Assembly (NCBI GenBank): GCA_018261615.1 | Contig: JAGTSE010000002.1 | Coordinates: forward strand, 97,507-161,506 | Direction: 5' to 3' | DNA: 64,000 nucleotides | From: Pseudomonadota bacterium | GTDB lineage: Bacteria > Pseudomonadota > Gammaproteobacteria > Enterobacterales > Enterobacteriaceae | In this document: in pieces, positions 46,865-56,658 of the stretch | How the letters are laid out: each line of letters starts with the position of its first letter | Position numbering within the stretch: position 1 is the first letter of the stretch | Notes under the pieces: generated by a model | What the model saw: the letters and a program-made list of their open reading frames with translations, nothing else | The model's database searches: none | What the model was told of the DNA's origin: nothing | Translations under genes and position numbers: made by a program

Positions 46865-47814
46865 TGTGCGGCCTTCAATTTAAGGCTGTCAGCAATACGT
46901 TTTGCGGTTTGTGGTGGCAATTCGCCGACAACAGTGATTTCCGCGTTATCGCGAACCGTGGTCATCACGGTGCGTCGACCGGTGCGCAGTAACTGTTCGG
47001 AGCTGTTCTGATTGGCCGGGCTGACGTTAACCGAGAAGCTGAATAGCCCATCAGAATAAAGACGTGATTCAACCGGCATCTCAAGCGTTGGCAATTTACG
47101 GCGGCTGCTGGCGACCTGCTCAAAGCCCTGCGGTACCCAGGATGGCATCCAGTTGAAATCAACCTTATCGCCAACCGGTAATGACAGCAGCGGTGGCAGA
47201 CTGGCTTTTGCCAGCGTCTGCATATTACTGGCAACCAGGCCATTGACCGAGAAGGCGATGACGCGGAACTGCTCAAGGGTTTCGCCATCGCGATCGAGCA
47301 GGTCGACGCGCATTGGCAGATGCGTCTCCTCATCCATCCAGACAATATAGCTGTACCGGGTTCCATCGCGCGCCACAACGCGGATCACTTCACACAGCCT
47401 GTCAGCAATGCGCGTACGGCCTACAGAGATGAAGTCATAGTAAGGGGAAAGACGTTTGAAATCGGTATAAACCAGCGACGGTAGCGAATCGACAATATAG
47501 TTGCCGTTGAGCGTAAAGGGCTCAAGACCAGGCTCAAAGTAGCTGATCTCACTGCCCCTCTGCACCACTTCCCGACGCGGACCGTCCATTTGCAATAACT
47601 GTGCAAGCGGTTGGTCATTCAAACGCACATGGCGGTAGCGTAAAGACTCTACTCCCTGATTATTAATGCTGATAAAAGACAGTTCGTAGTTGAGTGACTG
47701 ACTCGCCACATTCATTTGCTGCAACAACGCCTCGGATGAACCATCAGCCGAGGCGTTAACAGAGAAGAACAGGCCAGTAGCCACAAAAGACATGGCACAC
47801 CAAAGTTGCTTCAT
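46861..47814 (-). CDS. rseB: SigmaE regulatory protein RseB
   Basis: A 317-residue periplasmic protein with a signal peptide ending near residue 23 (NASADG). Two domains with a LolA-like fold bind off-pathway lipopolysaccharide and the RseA periplasmic region, protecting RseA from DegS. The start is coupled to the rseA stop (TAATG). Family segments such as RLSPYYDFISVGRTRIADRL are clear. Confidence 0.96.
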   Translation of the reverse strand: MKQLWCAMSFVATGLFFSVNASADGSSEALLQQMNVASQSLNYELSFISINNQGVESLRYRHVRLNDQPLAQLLQMDGPRREVVQRGSEISYFEPGLEPFTLNGNYIVDSLPSLVYTDFKRLSPYYDFISVGRTRIADRLCEVIRVVARDGTRYSYIVWMDEETHLPMRVDLLDRDGETLEQFRVIAFSVNGLVASNMQTLAKASLPPLLSLPVGDKVDFNWMPSWVPQGFEQVASSRRKLPTLEMPVESRLYSDGLFSFSVNVSPANQNSSEQLLRTGRRTVMTTVRDNAEITVVGELPPQTAKRIADSLKLKAAQ

Positions 47815-48464
47815 TACTGCGATTGCGTTCCTAAAGTTTGATTTCCCGGCACCTGTACAGCAGCCTGCTGCGTTTGCGCCTGCTCAAACTGAAGCTGTTC
47901 GGAGTGCAGACGGCGTTGCAGTTCGTAATCCTGCAACATCGCATTAATGCGATGACGCTGTTCCTGCACCTGCTGTTGCTGACCGGCGTTTGCCGATGCA
48001 TCAGAAGGAACCCCCAAACTTACCGGACTGGCTTTACCCATCATCGGCAGCGTATTAAACACTGGCGCTTCGGGCTGTTGGGTTGATTCAGTCGAGCCAT
48101 TATAGTGCTGGACGCCAACAATAACAGCAAGTGACACGCATGCCGCTACGCCCATTTGAGTAAGTTGGCTTGCCCACGGGCGAACCTTGTGCCAGAACGG
48201 CATCTTCTGCCATTGGTGCGGTGCAGGCTGCGCTTCGGGAATCAACGGCGTTGTGGTTTCAACGGCGTCGTTCTCAATCGCGGCCATCACGCGGGCGGAG
48301 ATATCGAAATGGAGGAGATCGGCCGTATCACCGCGCATAGAGTCGCGAATCAGGTGATAGTTCTCCCAGGTTCTCTGCATTTCAGGATCGCGGGTCAGCT
48401 CTGCGAGCAGCTCGCTATCCAGCGTTTCACCATCCATTAAAGCGGAAAGTTGTTCTTTCTGCAT
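47814..48464 (-). CDS. rseA: Anti-sigmaE factor RseA
   Basis: A 216-residue single-pass inner-membrane anti-sigma factor, the same length as in E. coli. The N-terminal domain (MQKEQLSALMDGETLDSELL) binds RpoE. The membrane segment MGVAACVSLAVIVGVQHY is near residues 100-118. The periplasmic part, with a Gln-rich C-terminus, is cut by DegS and RseP under envelope stress. The start is the ATG at 48464; the longer frame up to 48605 overlaps rpoE and is rejected. Confidence 0.97.
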   Translation of the reverse strand: MQKEQLSALMDGETLDSELLAELTRDPEMQRTWENYHLIRDSMRGDTADLLHFDISARVMAAIENDAVETTTPLIPEAQPAPHQWQKMPFWHKVRPWASQLTQMGVAACVSLAVIVGVQHYNGSTESTQQPEAPVFNTLPMMGKASPVSLGVPSDASANAGQQQQVQEQRHRINAMLQDYELQRRLHSEQLQFEQAQTQQAAVQVPGNQTLGTQSQ

Positions 48465-48495
48465 GCCTAATACCTTTTTCAGTATCCCGCTATCG

Positions 48496-49071
48496 TCAAC
48501 GCCTGATAAGCGGTTGAACTTTATTATCAATAGCTTCACGCGCACGGAAGATACGTGAACGCACTGTACCAACCGGGCAATCCATGATGACCGCAATCTC
48601 TTCATAACTCAGGCCATCCAACTCCCGCAACGTAATTGCCATGCGTAAATCTTCCGGGAGCGACTCAATGGTACGGAAAACTATTTGTCTCAGTTCTTCT
48701 GACAACATTAAGTTCTCAGGGTTCGAAATTTCTTTCAGTGCACCGCCACTTTCGAAGTTTTCTGCATCAATAGCGTCCACATCACTGGATGGCGGCCTGC
48801 GCCCTTGGGCGACCAGGTAATTTTTCGCTGTGTTAACTGCAATTCGGTATAGCCAGGTATAAAAAGCACTATCTCCCCTGAACGAATCAAGCGCGCGATA
48901 GGCCTTTATAAATGATTCTTGTACGACATCAGGTACATCGCCCGAAGGGACATACCGGGAAACCAGACTCGCCACTTTATGCTGGTAGCGCACCACCAGT
49001 AAGTTAAACGATTTCTGATCTCCTTTTTGGACCCTTTCGACAAGAACCTGATCCGTTAACTGCTCGCTCAT
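48496..49071 (-). CDS. rpoE: RNA polymerase sigmaE factor
   Basis: A 191-residue ECF sigma factor, the same length as in E. coli, that directs the envelope stress response. Region 2 (LVVRYQHKVASLVSRYVPSG, YTWLYRIAVNTAKNYL) and region 4 (LRELDGLSYEEIAVIMDCP, GTVRSRIFRAREAI) are intact. The ATG at 49071 is the family start. A perfect sigmaE promoter upstream (49154-49181) shows positive autoregulation. It heads rpoE-rseA-rseB-rseC. Confidence 0.98.
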   Translation of the reverse strand: MSEQLTDQVLVERVQKGDQKSFNLLVVRYQHKVASLVSRYVPSGDVPDVVQESFIKAYRALDSFRGDSAFYTWLYRIAVNTAKNYLVAQGRRPPSSDVDAIDAENFESGGALKEISNPENLMLSEELRQIVFRTIESLPEDLRMAITLRELDGLSYEEIAVIMDCPVGTVRSRIFRAREAIDNKVQPLIRR

Positions 49072-49153
49072 CCGAGGTAAAATCTCCCCAAAACCAATTT
49101 CCACGCGTATCCAGAAACGCCACTCCAATACTGCAATATGAGCAAGCAGCCAA

Positions 49154-49181
49154 TTAGAGCCCAGGTTTACAGTAAAGTTCC
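49154..49181 (-). promoter_or_regulatory. SigmaE-dependent promoter of rpoE
   Basis: On the minus strand a -35 GGAACTT (49181-49175) and a -10 TCTAA (49158-49154) are separated by exactly 16 bases, matching the known sigmaE consensus. It lies about 83 bp upstream of the rpoE start, giving autoactivation. Confidence 0.92.
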
Positions 49182-49469
49182 GTTACGCCATTGTTTTTGT
49201 GCATCGTTCGCAAAAAAAATCATTATCACTCATTATAAGTCTGCAAACGCTGAACACTGTGTTTCTCAAAGAAAAGACCTTAAGATCGCCAGAGAGTAAC
49301 GCAATAGTGGTTTTTTTTCATCTCTAATACACCTTCACTAACGATCTGCATCTTAATATTTTTTCCGCTGATGACAGATGCTGGCACAAAAATTCTGTTT
49401 AGCCATTAATACAACCCTTGCAAAAAAGAGTGATCTTTCGCCGGATACGGTGCTATGCTCAGTAAACCT

Positions 49470-49487
49470 TGTTTAGTAAATTAAACA
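49470..49487. promoter_or_regulatory. NadR operator of nadB
   Basis: TGTTTAGTAAATTAAACA is the 18-bp NadR box TGTTTA-N6-TAAACA without mismatch, ending six bases before the nadB start codon. NadR represses nadB when NAD is abundant. Confidence 0.92.
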
Positions 49488-49493
49488 CAGATC

Positions 49494-51113
49494 ATGAAAA
49501 CAACGCCTGAACTCTCCTGTGATGTCCTGGTTGTCGGTAGCGGCGCCGCCGGTCTTTCAGTGGCTTTACGTCTGGCTGCACAGCACAAAGTTATCGTCTT
49601 AAGTAAGGGGCCAATCAGTGAAGGCTCAACATTTTATGCTCAGGGCGGCATTGCAGCCGTTTTTGACGAAACAGACAGCGTCGAATCCCATGTGGAAGAT
49701 ACGCTGATTGCTGGCGCAGGAATTGTTGAACGTCACGCGGCAGAATTTGTCGCCAGCAATGCGCGTTCCTGCGTACAGTGGCTTATCGATCAGGGGGTGT
49801 TATTTGACACCGAGGTCGCCGCAAATGGCGAGTCCAGCTACCATCTGACGCGCGAAGGCGGGCACAGTCATCGCCGCATCCTTCATGCCGCCGATGCCAC
49901 CGGTAAAGCGGTGGAAAATACCCTGGTCAGCAAGGCCATCAACCATCCGAATATTCGTGTACTCGAACGCTGCAATGCGGTGGATTTGATTATTTCGGAC
50001 AAAATCGGTCTTCCGGGTACGCGTCGCGTAGTTGGCGCATGGGTGTGGAACCGAAATAAAGAACAAGTGGAAACCTGCCGGGCAAAGGCAGTGGTGCTGG
50101 CGACCGGCGGTGCATCAAAAGTCTATCAATACACCACCAACCCGGATATATCCTCCGGTGACGGTATCGCCATGGCGTGGCGCGCTGGTTGCCGGGTAGC
50201 GAACCTGGAATTTAACCAGTTCCATCCCACTGCGCTGTTTCATCCGCAGGCACGCAGCTTCCTGCTCAGCGAAGCGCTGCGCGGTGAAGGAGCCTATTTA
50301 AAACGTCCGGACGGTACGCGTTTTATGCCGGACTTTGATCCGCGTGGCGAACTGGCTCCGCGTGATGTCGTCGCCCGCGCTATAGATCATGAAATGAAGC
50401 GCCTCGGTGTAGACTGCATGTATCTCGATATTAGCCATAAACCTGCCGAATTTATTCGTCATCACTTCCCGATGATTTATGAAAAATTGCTGGGTCTGGG
50501 GATCGATTTGACCAAAGAACCTGTGCCGATTGTGCCTGCAGCGCACTACACCTGCGGAGGCGTGATGGTTGACGATCGCGGACGTAGCGATGTCGACGGC
50601 CTCTATGCCATTGGCGAAGTGAGCTATACCGGCCTGCACGGCGCGAACCGCATGGCATCGAATTCACTGCTTGAATGCCTGGTGTACGGTTGGTCGGCGG
50701 CGGAAGACATTACCCGCCGCATGCCGTATGCACATGCCATTCCGGCGCTGCCAGCCTGGGATGAAAGCCGCGTCGACGACGCCGATGAGCAGGTTATCCT
50801 GCAACATAACTGGCACGAACTGCGGCTGTTTATGTGGGACTACGTGGGTATCGTACGCACCACAAAACGACTCGAACGCGCAATGCGCCGCATTACCTTG
50901 TTGCAGCAGGAAATTGACGAGTACTACGCCAATTTCCGCGTCTCTAATAATCTGCTGGAGTTGCGTAACCTGGTACAGGTAGCCGAGCTGATTGTACGCT
51001 GCGCGATGCAGCGCAAAGAGAGCCGCGGGTTGCATTACACGCTGGATTACCCCGAACAGCTTGCGGAATCCGGCCCGACGGTACTCTCGCCGCGCAGTTA
51101 CATAAACAAGTAG
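49494..51113 (+). CDS. nadB: L-aspartate oxidase
   Basis: A 539-residue FAD enzyme that oxidises aspartate to iminoaspartate, the first step of NAD synthesis. The N-terminal Rossmann motif [13 protein letters not shown] (about residues 13-25), the flavoprotein segment [15 protein letters not shown] and the active-site region [20 protein letters not shown] are intact. The C-terminal helical domain is complete. A NadR box overlaps the promoter. It ends in a 16-bp convergent overlap with trmN6. Confidence 0.97.
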   Translation: MKTTPELSCDVLVVGSGAAGLSVALRLAAQHKVIVLSKGPISEGSTFYAQGGIAAVFDETDSVESHVEDTLIAGAGIVERHAAEFVASNARSCVQWLIDQGVLFDTEVAANGESSYHLTREGGHSHRRILHAADATGKAVENTLVSKAINHPNIRVLERCNAVDLIISDKIGLPGTRRVVGAWVWNRNKEQVETCRAKAVVLATGGASKVYQYTTNPDISSGDGIAMAWRAGCRVANLEFNQFHPTALFHPQARSFLLSEALRGEGAYLKRPDGTRFMPDFDPRGELAPRDVVARAIDHEMKRLGVDCMYLDISHKPAEFIRHHFPMIYEKLLGLGIDLTKEPVPIVPAAHYTCGGVMVDDRGRSDVDGLYAIGEVSYTGLHGANRMASNSLLECLVYGWSAAEDITRRMPYAHAIPALPAWDESRVDDADEQVILQHNWHELRLFMWDYVGIVRTTKRLERAMRRITLLQQEIDEYYANFRVSNNLLELRNLVQVAELIVRCAMQRKESRGLHYTLDYPEQLAESGPTVLSPRSYINK

Positions 51114-51835
51114 AAGCTCTGGGTCAGCGCGGTGTAGCTGTCGGAATAGCGCTGATCCAGCCCGCGAATCGCCAGCCGGTCGGCGAACACCTCACCGGCG
51201 CACGGCGAGAACGCCAGCAGGACACGATGCGGCAACCGACTTTCCGTTTCTGACACATCGGTTCGCAAACGTAAATGCCAGCCGATACCAAGCGCTTTCT
51301 GCGTGAAAAGCTCGCTGGCTTCAATCGGCAGTACAACGCAGAAAAAGCCCTCTTCCGTCACTAGTGTGGCAGTAATTTCCAGTAATGACTGATGATCCAG
51401 CGTGGTGGTATAACGCGCGCGATCGCGTTCTGGCGTCGCACATTTCACCCCTTCGTCAAAATAGGGAGGATTACTGACAATCAGATCATAACGCGCCGTA
51501 TTCTCAATGCTCCACTGGCGAATATCAGCCTCGTGAACTGTGATACGATCTGCCCACGGCGATGCCAGCACATTTTCCTGCGCCTGCGAAGCAGCCTGCT
51601 CATCAAGTTCGACGGCATCAATGGTCACCGTCGGCCCAGTTCGCTGCGCCAACATCAGCGCCAGCAGACCGCTGCCCGTGCCAATATCCAGCACATGCCG
51701 GGCTTTCGATACCGGCGACCAGGCCCCCAACATCAAACCATCAGTGCCCACTTTCATGGCGCAACGATCGTGTGCGACAAAGAATTTTTTAAACGTGAAG
51801 CCGTCACGGCGCAGCTGAGCCTTTGGCTGAGACAT
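51098..51835 (-). CDS. trmN6: tRNA1(Val) (adenine(37)-N6)-methyltransferase
   Basis: A 245-residue Rossmann-fold methyltransferase (E. coli YfiC) that modifies A37 of tRNA-Val. S-adenosylmethionine binds at [15 protein letters not shown], and the catalytic N6-methyltransferase motif is SNPPYF. The ATG at 51835 ([20 protein letters not shown]) gives the family length; the frame open to 52159 is an antisense extension over srmB. It overlaps the end of nadB and diverges from srmB. Confidence 0.95.
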   Translation of the reverse strand: MSQPKAQLRRDGFTFKKFFVAHDRCAMKVGTDGLMLGAWSPVSKARHVLDIGTGSGLLALMLAQRTGPTVTIDAVELDEQAASQAQENVLASPWADRITVHEADIRQWSIENTARYDLIVSNPPYFDEGVKCATPERDRARYTTTLDHQSLLEITATLVTEEGFFCVVLPIEASELFTQKALGIGWHLRLRTDVSETESRLPHRVLLAFSPCAGEVFADRLAIRGLDQRYSDSYTALTQSFYLFM

Positions 51836-51964
51836 CTTTACAACCTCAATACGGAAACAGGCGTAGCATAGGCGAAAGCAAAGCGCCGGAAAAGCGATAA
51901 GCAGACAACAGATGAAGATTCCAGCCGTAACGTCTATAATCAGCGCCCCACACAGAGGTAGATC

Positions 51965-53299
51965 ATGACTGTAACGACTTTTTCCGAACTCGAACTTGAC
52001 GACAGCCTGCTGGACGCGCTCCAGGATAAAGGCTTTACGCGCCCAACCGCTATCCAGGCTGCTGCCATTCCGCCTGCGCTTGAGGGGCGTGACGTCCTTG
52101 GTTCTGCGCCTACTGGTACCGGTAAAACGGCGGCCTATCTGCTGCCAGCGTTGCAACACCTTCTGGACTTTCCACGTAAGAAATCCGGCCCGCCGCGTGT
52201 TCTGATCCTAACGCCAACCCGAGAGCTGGCAATGCAGGTTGCTGATCATGCCCGCGAACTGGCGGCGAATACCCATCTGGATATCGCTACCATTACCGGC
52301 GGCGTCGCCTACATGAACCATGCTGAAGTGTTCAGCGAAAACCAGGATATCGTGGTTGCCACCACCGGTCGCCTGCTACAATACATTAAAGAAGAGAACT
52401 TCGACTGTCGCGCAGTAGAAACGTTGATCCTCGATGAAGCCGATCGCATGCTGGATATGGGCTTCGCGCAGGATATCGAGCATATTGCGGGTGAAACCCG
52501 CTGGCGCAAGCAGACTATGCTCTTCTCAGCAACGCTTGAAGGCGATGCGATCAAAAATTTCGCCGAACGTCTGCTGGAAGATCCCGTAGAAGTCTCCGCC
52601 ACACCGTCAACGCGCGAACGTAAGAAAATCCACCAGTGGTACTACCGCGCCGACAACCTTGAACACAAGACCGCTCTGCTGATACACCTGCTGAAACAGC
52701 CGGAAGTCAGCCGTTCTATCGTCTTCGTGCGTAAACGTGAACGCGTGCATGAGCTGGCAGGCTGGCTGCGCGAAGCGGGCATTAATAACTGCTATCTCGA
52801 AGGCGAGATGGTACAGGTGAAGCGTAACGAAGCGATCAAACGTCTGACCGACGGTCGCGTCAATGTGCTTATCGCCACCGATGTTGCTGCGCGTGGTATC
52901 GACATTCCGGATGTCAGCCACGTCATTAACTTCGATATGCCGCGCAGTGGCGACACCTACCTGCACCGTATTGGCCGCACCGGCCGCGCCGGTCGCAAAG
53001 GAGCAGCAATTTCCCTGGTTGAAGCGCACGATCACCTGCTGTTGGGCAAAGTAGGCCGTTACGTTGAAGAGCCGCTGAAAGCCCGCGTCGTGGATGAACT
53101 GCGCCCGACAACGCGAGTGCCAAACGAGAAGCTGAAAGGCAAGCCGTCGAAAAAAGTACTGGCCAAACGCGAAGAGAAGAAAAAAGAGAAAGAAAAAGAG
53201 AAGCCGCGCGTGAAGCAACGCCATCGCGATACCAAAAACATCGGTAAGCGACGCAAACCCAACACTGCAAACAGCGAGCAGCAAAAAACAGAAGAGTAA
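51965..53299 (+). CDS. srmB: DEAD-box RNA helicase SrmB
   Basis: A 444-residue ATP-dependent RNA helicase acting in early 50S assembly. All helicase motifs are present: the Q motif (TAIQAAAIP), motif [10 protein letters not shown], motif Ia PTRELAMQ, motif [10 protein letters not shown], motif III FSATL, and the C-terminal [13 protein letters not shown] and [14 protein letters not shown] very basic tail ([20 protein letters not shown]) binds RNA. An IS4 remnant begins 19 bases after the stop codon. Confidence 0.97.
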   Translation: MTVTTFSELELDDSLLDALQDKGFTRPTAIQAAAIPPALEGRDVLGSAPTGTGKTAAYLLPALQHLLDFPRKKSGPPRVLILTPTRELAMQVADHARELAANTHLDIATITGGVAYMNHAEVFSENQDIVVATTGRLLQYIKEENFDCRAVETLILDEADRMLDMGFAQDIEHIAGETRWRKQTMLFSATLEGDAIKNFAERLLEDPVEVSATPSTRERKKIHQWYYRADNLEHKTALLIHLLKQPEVSRSIVFVRKRERVHELAGWLREAGINNCYLEGEMVQVKRNEAIKRLTDGRVNVLIATDVAARGIDIPDVSHVINFDMPRSGDTYLHRIGRTGRAGRKGAAISLVEAHDHLLLGKVGRYVEEPLKARVVDELRPTTRVPNEKLKGKPSKKVLAKREEKKKEKEKEKPRVKQRHRDTKNIGKRRKPNTANSEQQKTEE

Positions 53300-53308
53300 A
53301 AAAACGCC

Positions 53309-53318
53309 GGGATATCCC
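53309..53318. repeat. Target-site duplication, left copy
   Basis: GGGATATCCC immediately precedes the left end of the IS4-like remnant and is repeated exactly at 53891-53900. The sequence is itself palindromic and was probably the core of the srmB/grcA terminator before insertion. Confidence 0.8.
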
Positions 53319-53365
53319 TAATGCCGATCGTTTAAGGATCGGTTGAACGATCCGGTGGCTGGTAT

Positions 53366-53398
53366 AAAAAGGGTTCATGTTCATCATGGACCCTTTTT
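53366..53398 (+). terminator. Intrinsic terminator inside the IS remnant
   Basis: AAAAAGGGTTCAT and ATGGACCCTTTTT pair around a seven-base loop, with one internal mismatch, and end in five T. It lies 67 bp past the srmB stop and very probably terminates srmB now. It reads as symmetrical, so it could also act on leftward transcripts. Confidence 0.85.
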
Positions 53399-53400
53399 AA

Positions 53401-53881
53401 ATGGAACTTTCACAAGCCCCCGGTATTATTAATATCACCTCCCCTGAGCATGCACGTAGCCTCTCTGACCTCATTCCCGCTGAATTCATTCACAAGGCGC
53501 GTTAACGTTGACTGATACTGTCACGCTCCGCAAACGCAAACTTGCTCTTGAATCCATGCTCTGGCTTGTCGTTGGCGTCTCCATCTTCTGCAATCGTCCC
53601 ATGACCGAAATCGTGAATCCGATGGATATCACTGACAGACCAGAATCGCTATCTGAGCAATGATATTAGTGAGTTATGTCGCCATAGGTGGGAAATTGAA
53701 CGGGGTTATCGGCAAGCGAAACAGGGGATGCTGGATAGTCGCTGGACGTTACGCTGCAAGTTGCCAGAACTGGTGCGACATGGCTGGTATTGCCGGGAAG
53801 AAGAGAGCGAAGTTACACTCGGGAATTAAGAGTAAAAGCCAGAAATATCCGGCGAGAAAAAATGCTGATCACCTTAAGTGA
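53401..53881 (+). pseudogene. IS4-type transposase remnant, frameshifted and internally deleted
   Basis: From the ATG at 53401 a short frame reads MELSQAPGIINITSPEHARS and stops. The next frame continues with TDTVTLRKRKLALESMLWLV, which matches the N-terminal part of IS4 transposase. After a large deletion the C-terminal catalytic region follows as ELCRHRWEIERGYRQAKQGM. There the Y-x2-R-x3-E-x6-K signature is kept except that Tyr has become Cys. A third frame ends QKYPARKNADHLK. Three frames and a missing centre rule out function. Confidence 0.88.
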
Positions 53882-53890
53882 CCAGCATTA

Positions 53891-53900
53891 GGGATATCCC
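53891..53900. repeat. Target-site duplication, right copy
   Basis: GGGATATCCC follows the right IS end and is then followed by GTTTTTAT. Joined to the left flank (AAAAAAACGCC before the left copy), the original site would have been an A tract, a palindromic core and a T tract, i.e. a terminator. Confidence 0.8.
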
Positions 53901-53920
53901 GTTTTTATATCAGCCTGAAA

Positions 53921-54304
53921 TTACAGGCTTTCAGTAAAGGTACGAGCAATAACGTCGCGCTGCTGTTCCGGCGTCAACGAGTTAAAACGTACTGCATAAC
54001 CGGATACACGAATGGTCAGCTGCGGGTATTTTTCCGGGTGTTCAACGGCATCAAGCAGCGTTTCACGACGCAGAACATTCACGTTCAGGTGCTGACCACC
54101 TTCCACGCGCACTTCCGGTTTCACTTCCATCGGAATTTCACGGTATTCGATAGCGCCCAGTTTGTTGACCGCAATCACTTCATCTTCCGCGAAACCACCT
54201 TTTGCACAGACGCAACGAGCTTCGCCTTTTTCGCTATCGAGCAACCAGAACGAGTTCAGCAGGTTATCGTTTGCAGCTTTAGTAATCTGGATACCAGTAA
54301 TCAT
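53921..54304 (-). CDS. grcA: Autonomous glycyl radical cofactor GrcA
   Basis: A 127-residue spare glycyl-radical domain that replaces the oxygen-damaged C-terminus of pyruvate formate-lyase. The radical motif [13 protein letters not shown] near the C-terminus, with its Gly, is intact, and the length equals E. coli YfiD. Residue changes around positions 30-45 ([16 protein letters not shown]) are mild. A perfect FNR box upstream explains the anaerobic induction known in relatives. It converges on the IS remnant. Confidence 0.97.
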   Translation of the reverse strand: MITGIQITKAANDNLLNSFWLLDSEKGEARCVCAKGGFAEDEVIAVNKLGAIEYREIPMEVKPEVRVEGGQHLNVNVLRRETLLDAVEHPEKYPQLTIRVSGYAVRFNSLTPEQQRDVIARTFTESL

Positions 54305-54615
54305 GATTTGCCTCCCTTCGGCACATTATCGATTCGCCGGTTTTCCCGGCCAATTGGTAAAACCATTGTTGTCTGATTGTTTATATACCAGTCTGACACC
54401 CTGCATTCTTTGATTTAAATCAACAAAAACCACACCATAAAAATGGTGATTAGGGAATATACTTGTTTTATATCAAGTTACACGCTTCAGGTTATCTTAA
54501 AACATTTGTAAATTTTCAAATTTTTTTGAGTAAATTCTGCAAAAGCCGACGGTGAATTTTGTTCTGCCGAAAGAAGCAGTTAAGCTACGGGGAACCAACT
54601 TCGCAGGAGAGCGGG
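54305..54615. other. grcA-ung divergent region
   Basis: These 311 bases contain the FNR box (54410-54423), an AT-rich stretch around 54425-54535 that suits ArcA or additional FNR control, and the AGGAGAGCGGG ribosome-binding region just before ung. I see no further gene or RNA. Confidence 0.6.
54410..54423. promoter_or_regulatory. FNR box upstream of grcA
   Basis: TTGATTTAAATCAA is a perfect dyad of the FNR half-site TTGAT with four central bases. It lies about 106-119 bp upstream of the grcA start, in place for class II activation of a promoter with a long leader. Confidence 0.9.
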
Positions 54616-55305
54616 ATGACCACCTCATTAACATGGCATGATGTGCTGGCAGAAGAAAAACAGCAGCCCTACTTTATTAATACTCTCAGTACGGTTGCGG
54701 CTGAGCGGCAGTCCGGAATGACCATCTACCCACCACAGAAAGATGTGTTTAACGCCTTCCGTTTTACCGAACTGGGCGACGTTAAAGTGGTGATTCTGGG
54801 GCAGGATCCCTATCATGGTCCAGGTCAGGCGCACGGTCTGGCATTTTCTGTGCGTCCAGGTATCGCCATCCCACCTTCCCTGCTGAATATGTATAAAGAG
54901 CTGGAAAACACCATACCGGGCTTCGTGCGACCTCAGCATGGTTATCTGGAGAGCTGGGCACGCCAGGGCGTATTGCTGCTCAACACTGTGCTGACGGTAC
55001 GTGCTGGCCAGGCGCACTCACATGCTAGCCTCGGCTGGGAAACCTTTACCGACAAAGTGATCGCGCTGATTAATGAACATAGGGAAGGCATCGTGTTTTT
55101 ACTCTGGGGTTCGCATGCGCAGAAGAAAGGGGCGATTATCGACAAATCCCGCCACCATGTTTTGCGCGCGCCGCACCCGTCGCCGCTCTCTGCGCATCGC
55201 GGCTTCTTTGGTTGTAATCACTTTGTGCTGGCAAATCAGTGGTTGGAGCAGCATGGAGAACAGCCTATCGACTGGATGCCGACTCTGCCCGCGGAAACCG
55301 AGTAA
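54616..55305 (+). CDS. ung: Uracil-DNA glycosylase
   Basis: A 229-residue DNA repair enzyme that excises uracil to start base-excision repair. The water-activating motif [10 protein letters not shown] carries Asp64 and the second motif [13 protein letters not shown] its catalytic His. The length is identical to E. coli. The start chosen is the ATG at 54616 with an AGGAGAG ahead; the frame back to 54559 adds an unrelated leader. Confidence 0.98.
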   Translation: MTTSLTWHDVLAEEKQQPYFINTLSTVAAERQSGMTIYPPQKDVFNAFRFTELGDVKVVILGQDPYHGPGQAHGLAFSVRPGIAIPPSLLNMYKELENTIPGFVRPQHGYLESWARQGVLLLNTVLTVRAGQAHSHASLGWETFTDKVIALINEHREGIVFLLWGSHAQKKGAIIDKSRHHVLRAPHPSPLSAHRGFFGCNHFVLANQWLEQHGEQPIDWMPTLPAETE

Positions 55306-55331
55306 AAAAAGCCAGCATTGCGCTGGCTTTT
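55304..55331. terminator. Bidirectional terminator between ung and yfiF
   Basis: AAAAAGCCAGC, a five-base loop and GCTGGCTTTT form a stem with A and T tracts on both sides. It starts at the ung stop codon and serves both convergent genes. Confidence 0.9.
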
Positions 55332-55354
55332 CATACTGCTGGCTAACGTCAGAC

Positions 55355-56452
55355 TCAGGCTTTGTTCTGCCGCCACCATTCTGCCAGCAACACGCCGGTT
55401 GCCACAGAAACATTGAGACTTTCAACGTTGCCGGTACCATCAATCGAGACGCTCAGATCCGCGCGGGAAAGCGCCGCATCAGATAACCCATCTCGCTCCT
55501 GGCCCAATACCAGCACCATTTTTTTCGGTAACGTCGCTTTGAACAGCGGCGTGCCGTTATGGCTGGAAGTCGTTACCAGCGCATAACCTGCCTGACGGAA
55601 CTCTTCCAGCGCATCGACAAAGCTGTCGCCAGTAATTGCCTGAACGTGTTCGGCTCCGCCTTCTGCGGTACGCACTGCCGCACCGGATTCAATCACCGCA
55701 GCATCCTGCAACACCACACCTTTGACGCCAAAGTGCGCGCAGCTACGCATAATCGCCCCGAGGTTATGCGGGTTGCCGACATCTTCAAGCGCCAGCACGC
55801 AATCCTCTTCACCGACGCTTGCCACCCATTTCTGCACGCTCAAACCATTGCGTTTTTTGATCAGGAAACAGACACCGCCGTGATGTTCCGTACCGGACGC
55901 TTTCTCCAGTTCTTCGTCATCCACCACATGATAAGCTTTGCGGTTTGCCGCCATCCAGCGCAGGGCTTCTTTAAAACGCGGCGTTACGCTCTGCACAAAC
56001 CAGGCGCGAACAATGGATTCCGGACGGCTGCTGAACAGCGCCTGACAGGCGTTTTCGCCATATACGCGCGTCTCTTCCGCACGCTGACGACGCAGCACTT
56101 CGGGATCGATAAAGCTTTTACCGCTGATACCGCCGTGATCCGGTTTTTCCGGCGTGTCGTCGCCCGGCGCGCGGGAAACAGTGCGCCACGGTGAATCACC
56201 ACGTTCACTGTAATTGTCTCGCTGCGGGCGGCGACTGTTGTTGTCGCGAGCAGAACGGCTTCTGTCATCACGGCCTGGGCGGCCACGATCATCGCGGGCA
56301 GTACGACGGTCATCTCCGGCACGAGACGACGATCCTGCACGTGCTGGCCCTTTCCCGGTGCGCGGGTTTTGGCCACGTTTATCGGAATCATCATCACTGC
56401 GGACATACATCACTTTGACCTTGCCGCTTTTGTTCTTTAATTCATCGTTCAT
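55355..56452 (-). CDS. yfiF: TrmH/SpoU family RNA methyltransferase YfiF
   Basis: A 365-residue protein with a very basic, Arg/Asp-rich and low-complexity N-terminal tail (about residues 10-95). A SpoU substrate-binding domain (about 130-200) and a SPOUT knot domain follow, with [27 protein letters not shown] and [14 protein letters not shown]. It is about 20 residues longer than E. coli YfiF, all in the tail, where [22 protein letters not shown] repeats expanded. The ATG at 56452 is preferred over the GTG at 56464 because a GGAG sits at the right distance. The RNA target is not firmly known. Confidence 0.93.
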   Translation of the reverse strand: MNDELKNKSGKVKVMYVRSDDDSDKRGQNPRTGKGPARAGSSSRAGDDRRTARDDRGRPGRDDRSRSARDNNSRRPQRDNYSERGDSPWRTVSRAPGDDTPEKPDHGGISGKSFIDPEVLRRQRAEETRVYGENACQALFSSRPESIVRAWFVQSVTPRFKEALRWMAANRKAYHVVDDEELEKASGTEHHGGVCFLIKKRNGLSVQKWVASVGEEDCVLALEDVGNPHNLGAIMRSCAHFGVKGVVLQDAAVIESGAAVRTAEGGAEHVQAITGDSFVDALEEFRQAGYALVTTSSHNGTPLFKATLPKKMVLVLGQERDGLSDAALSRADLSVSIDGTGNVESLNVSVATGVLLAEWWRQNKA

Positions 56453-56658
56453 GCTTTTCTCCACCAGCGCTGCGCGAAGCGCGCAGATTACCTGATGTCC
56501 TTGCGCTTCGCCATTAATTCGTTCAAAAGCTATCGTCTATTGTATTCATTGAACAAAACTCATTGTCGTTTAAAAGCTCCTTATTAATACTATGTAACAT
56601 AGTAGAAACATACCGGCAGTCATGCCGCTCTGTACCATCGCTTTTCCTGAGGTTAGTT

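Larger units (their letters stand above)
49072..49493. other. rpoE-nadB divergent intergenic region
   Basis: These 422 bases hold the sigmaE promoter (49154-49181) on the rpoE side and the NadR box (49470-49487) on the nadB side. The middle part (about 49190-49440) is AT-rich, with no ORF, repeat or RNA gene that I recognise. It probably contains further rpoE promoters, as in E. coli. Confidence 0.6.
53319..53890 (+). mobile_element. Decayed IS4-family insertion sequence (572 bp)
   Basis: The left end TAATGCCGATCGTTTAAGGA and, read inward from the right, TAATGCTGGTCACTTAAGG resemble the terminal inverted repeats of IS4 (TAATGCCGATCAGTTAAG). The 10-bp direct repeats just outside confirm insertion ends. 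A complete IS4 is about 1.4 kb, so some 850 bp are lost from the middle. Only fragments of the transposase reading frame remain, in several frames. Cross-mobilisation is conceivable because both ends persist, but no transposase is made here. Confidence 0.88.

Noticed and set aside
51098..52159. A trmN6 frame extended to 353 residues
   Set aside because: The extension is antisense to the start of srmB and has no similarity to the methyltransferase family; the start at 51835 fits.
53660..53881. A 73-codon ORF in the srmB-grcA gap as a separate gene
   Set aside because: Only its last residues match the IS4 transposase C-terminus, and the catalytic signature is in another frame; it is a piece of a decayed transposase.
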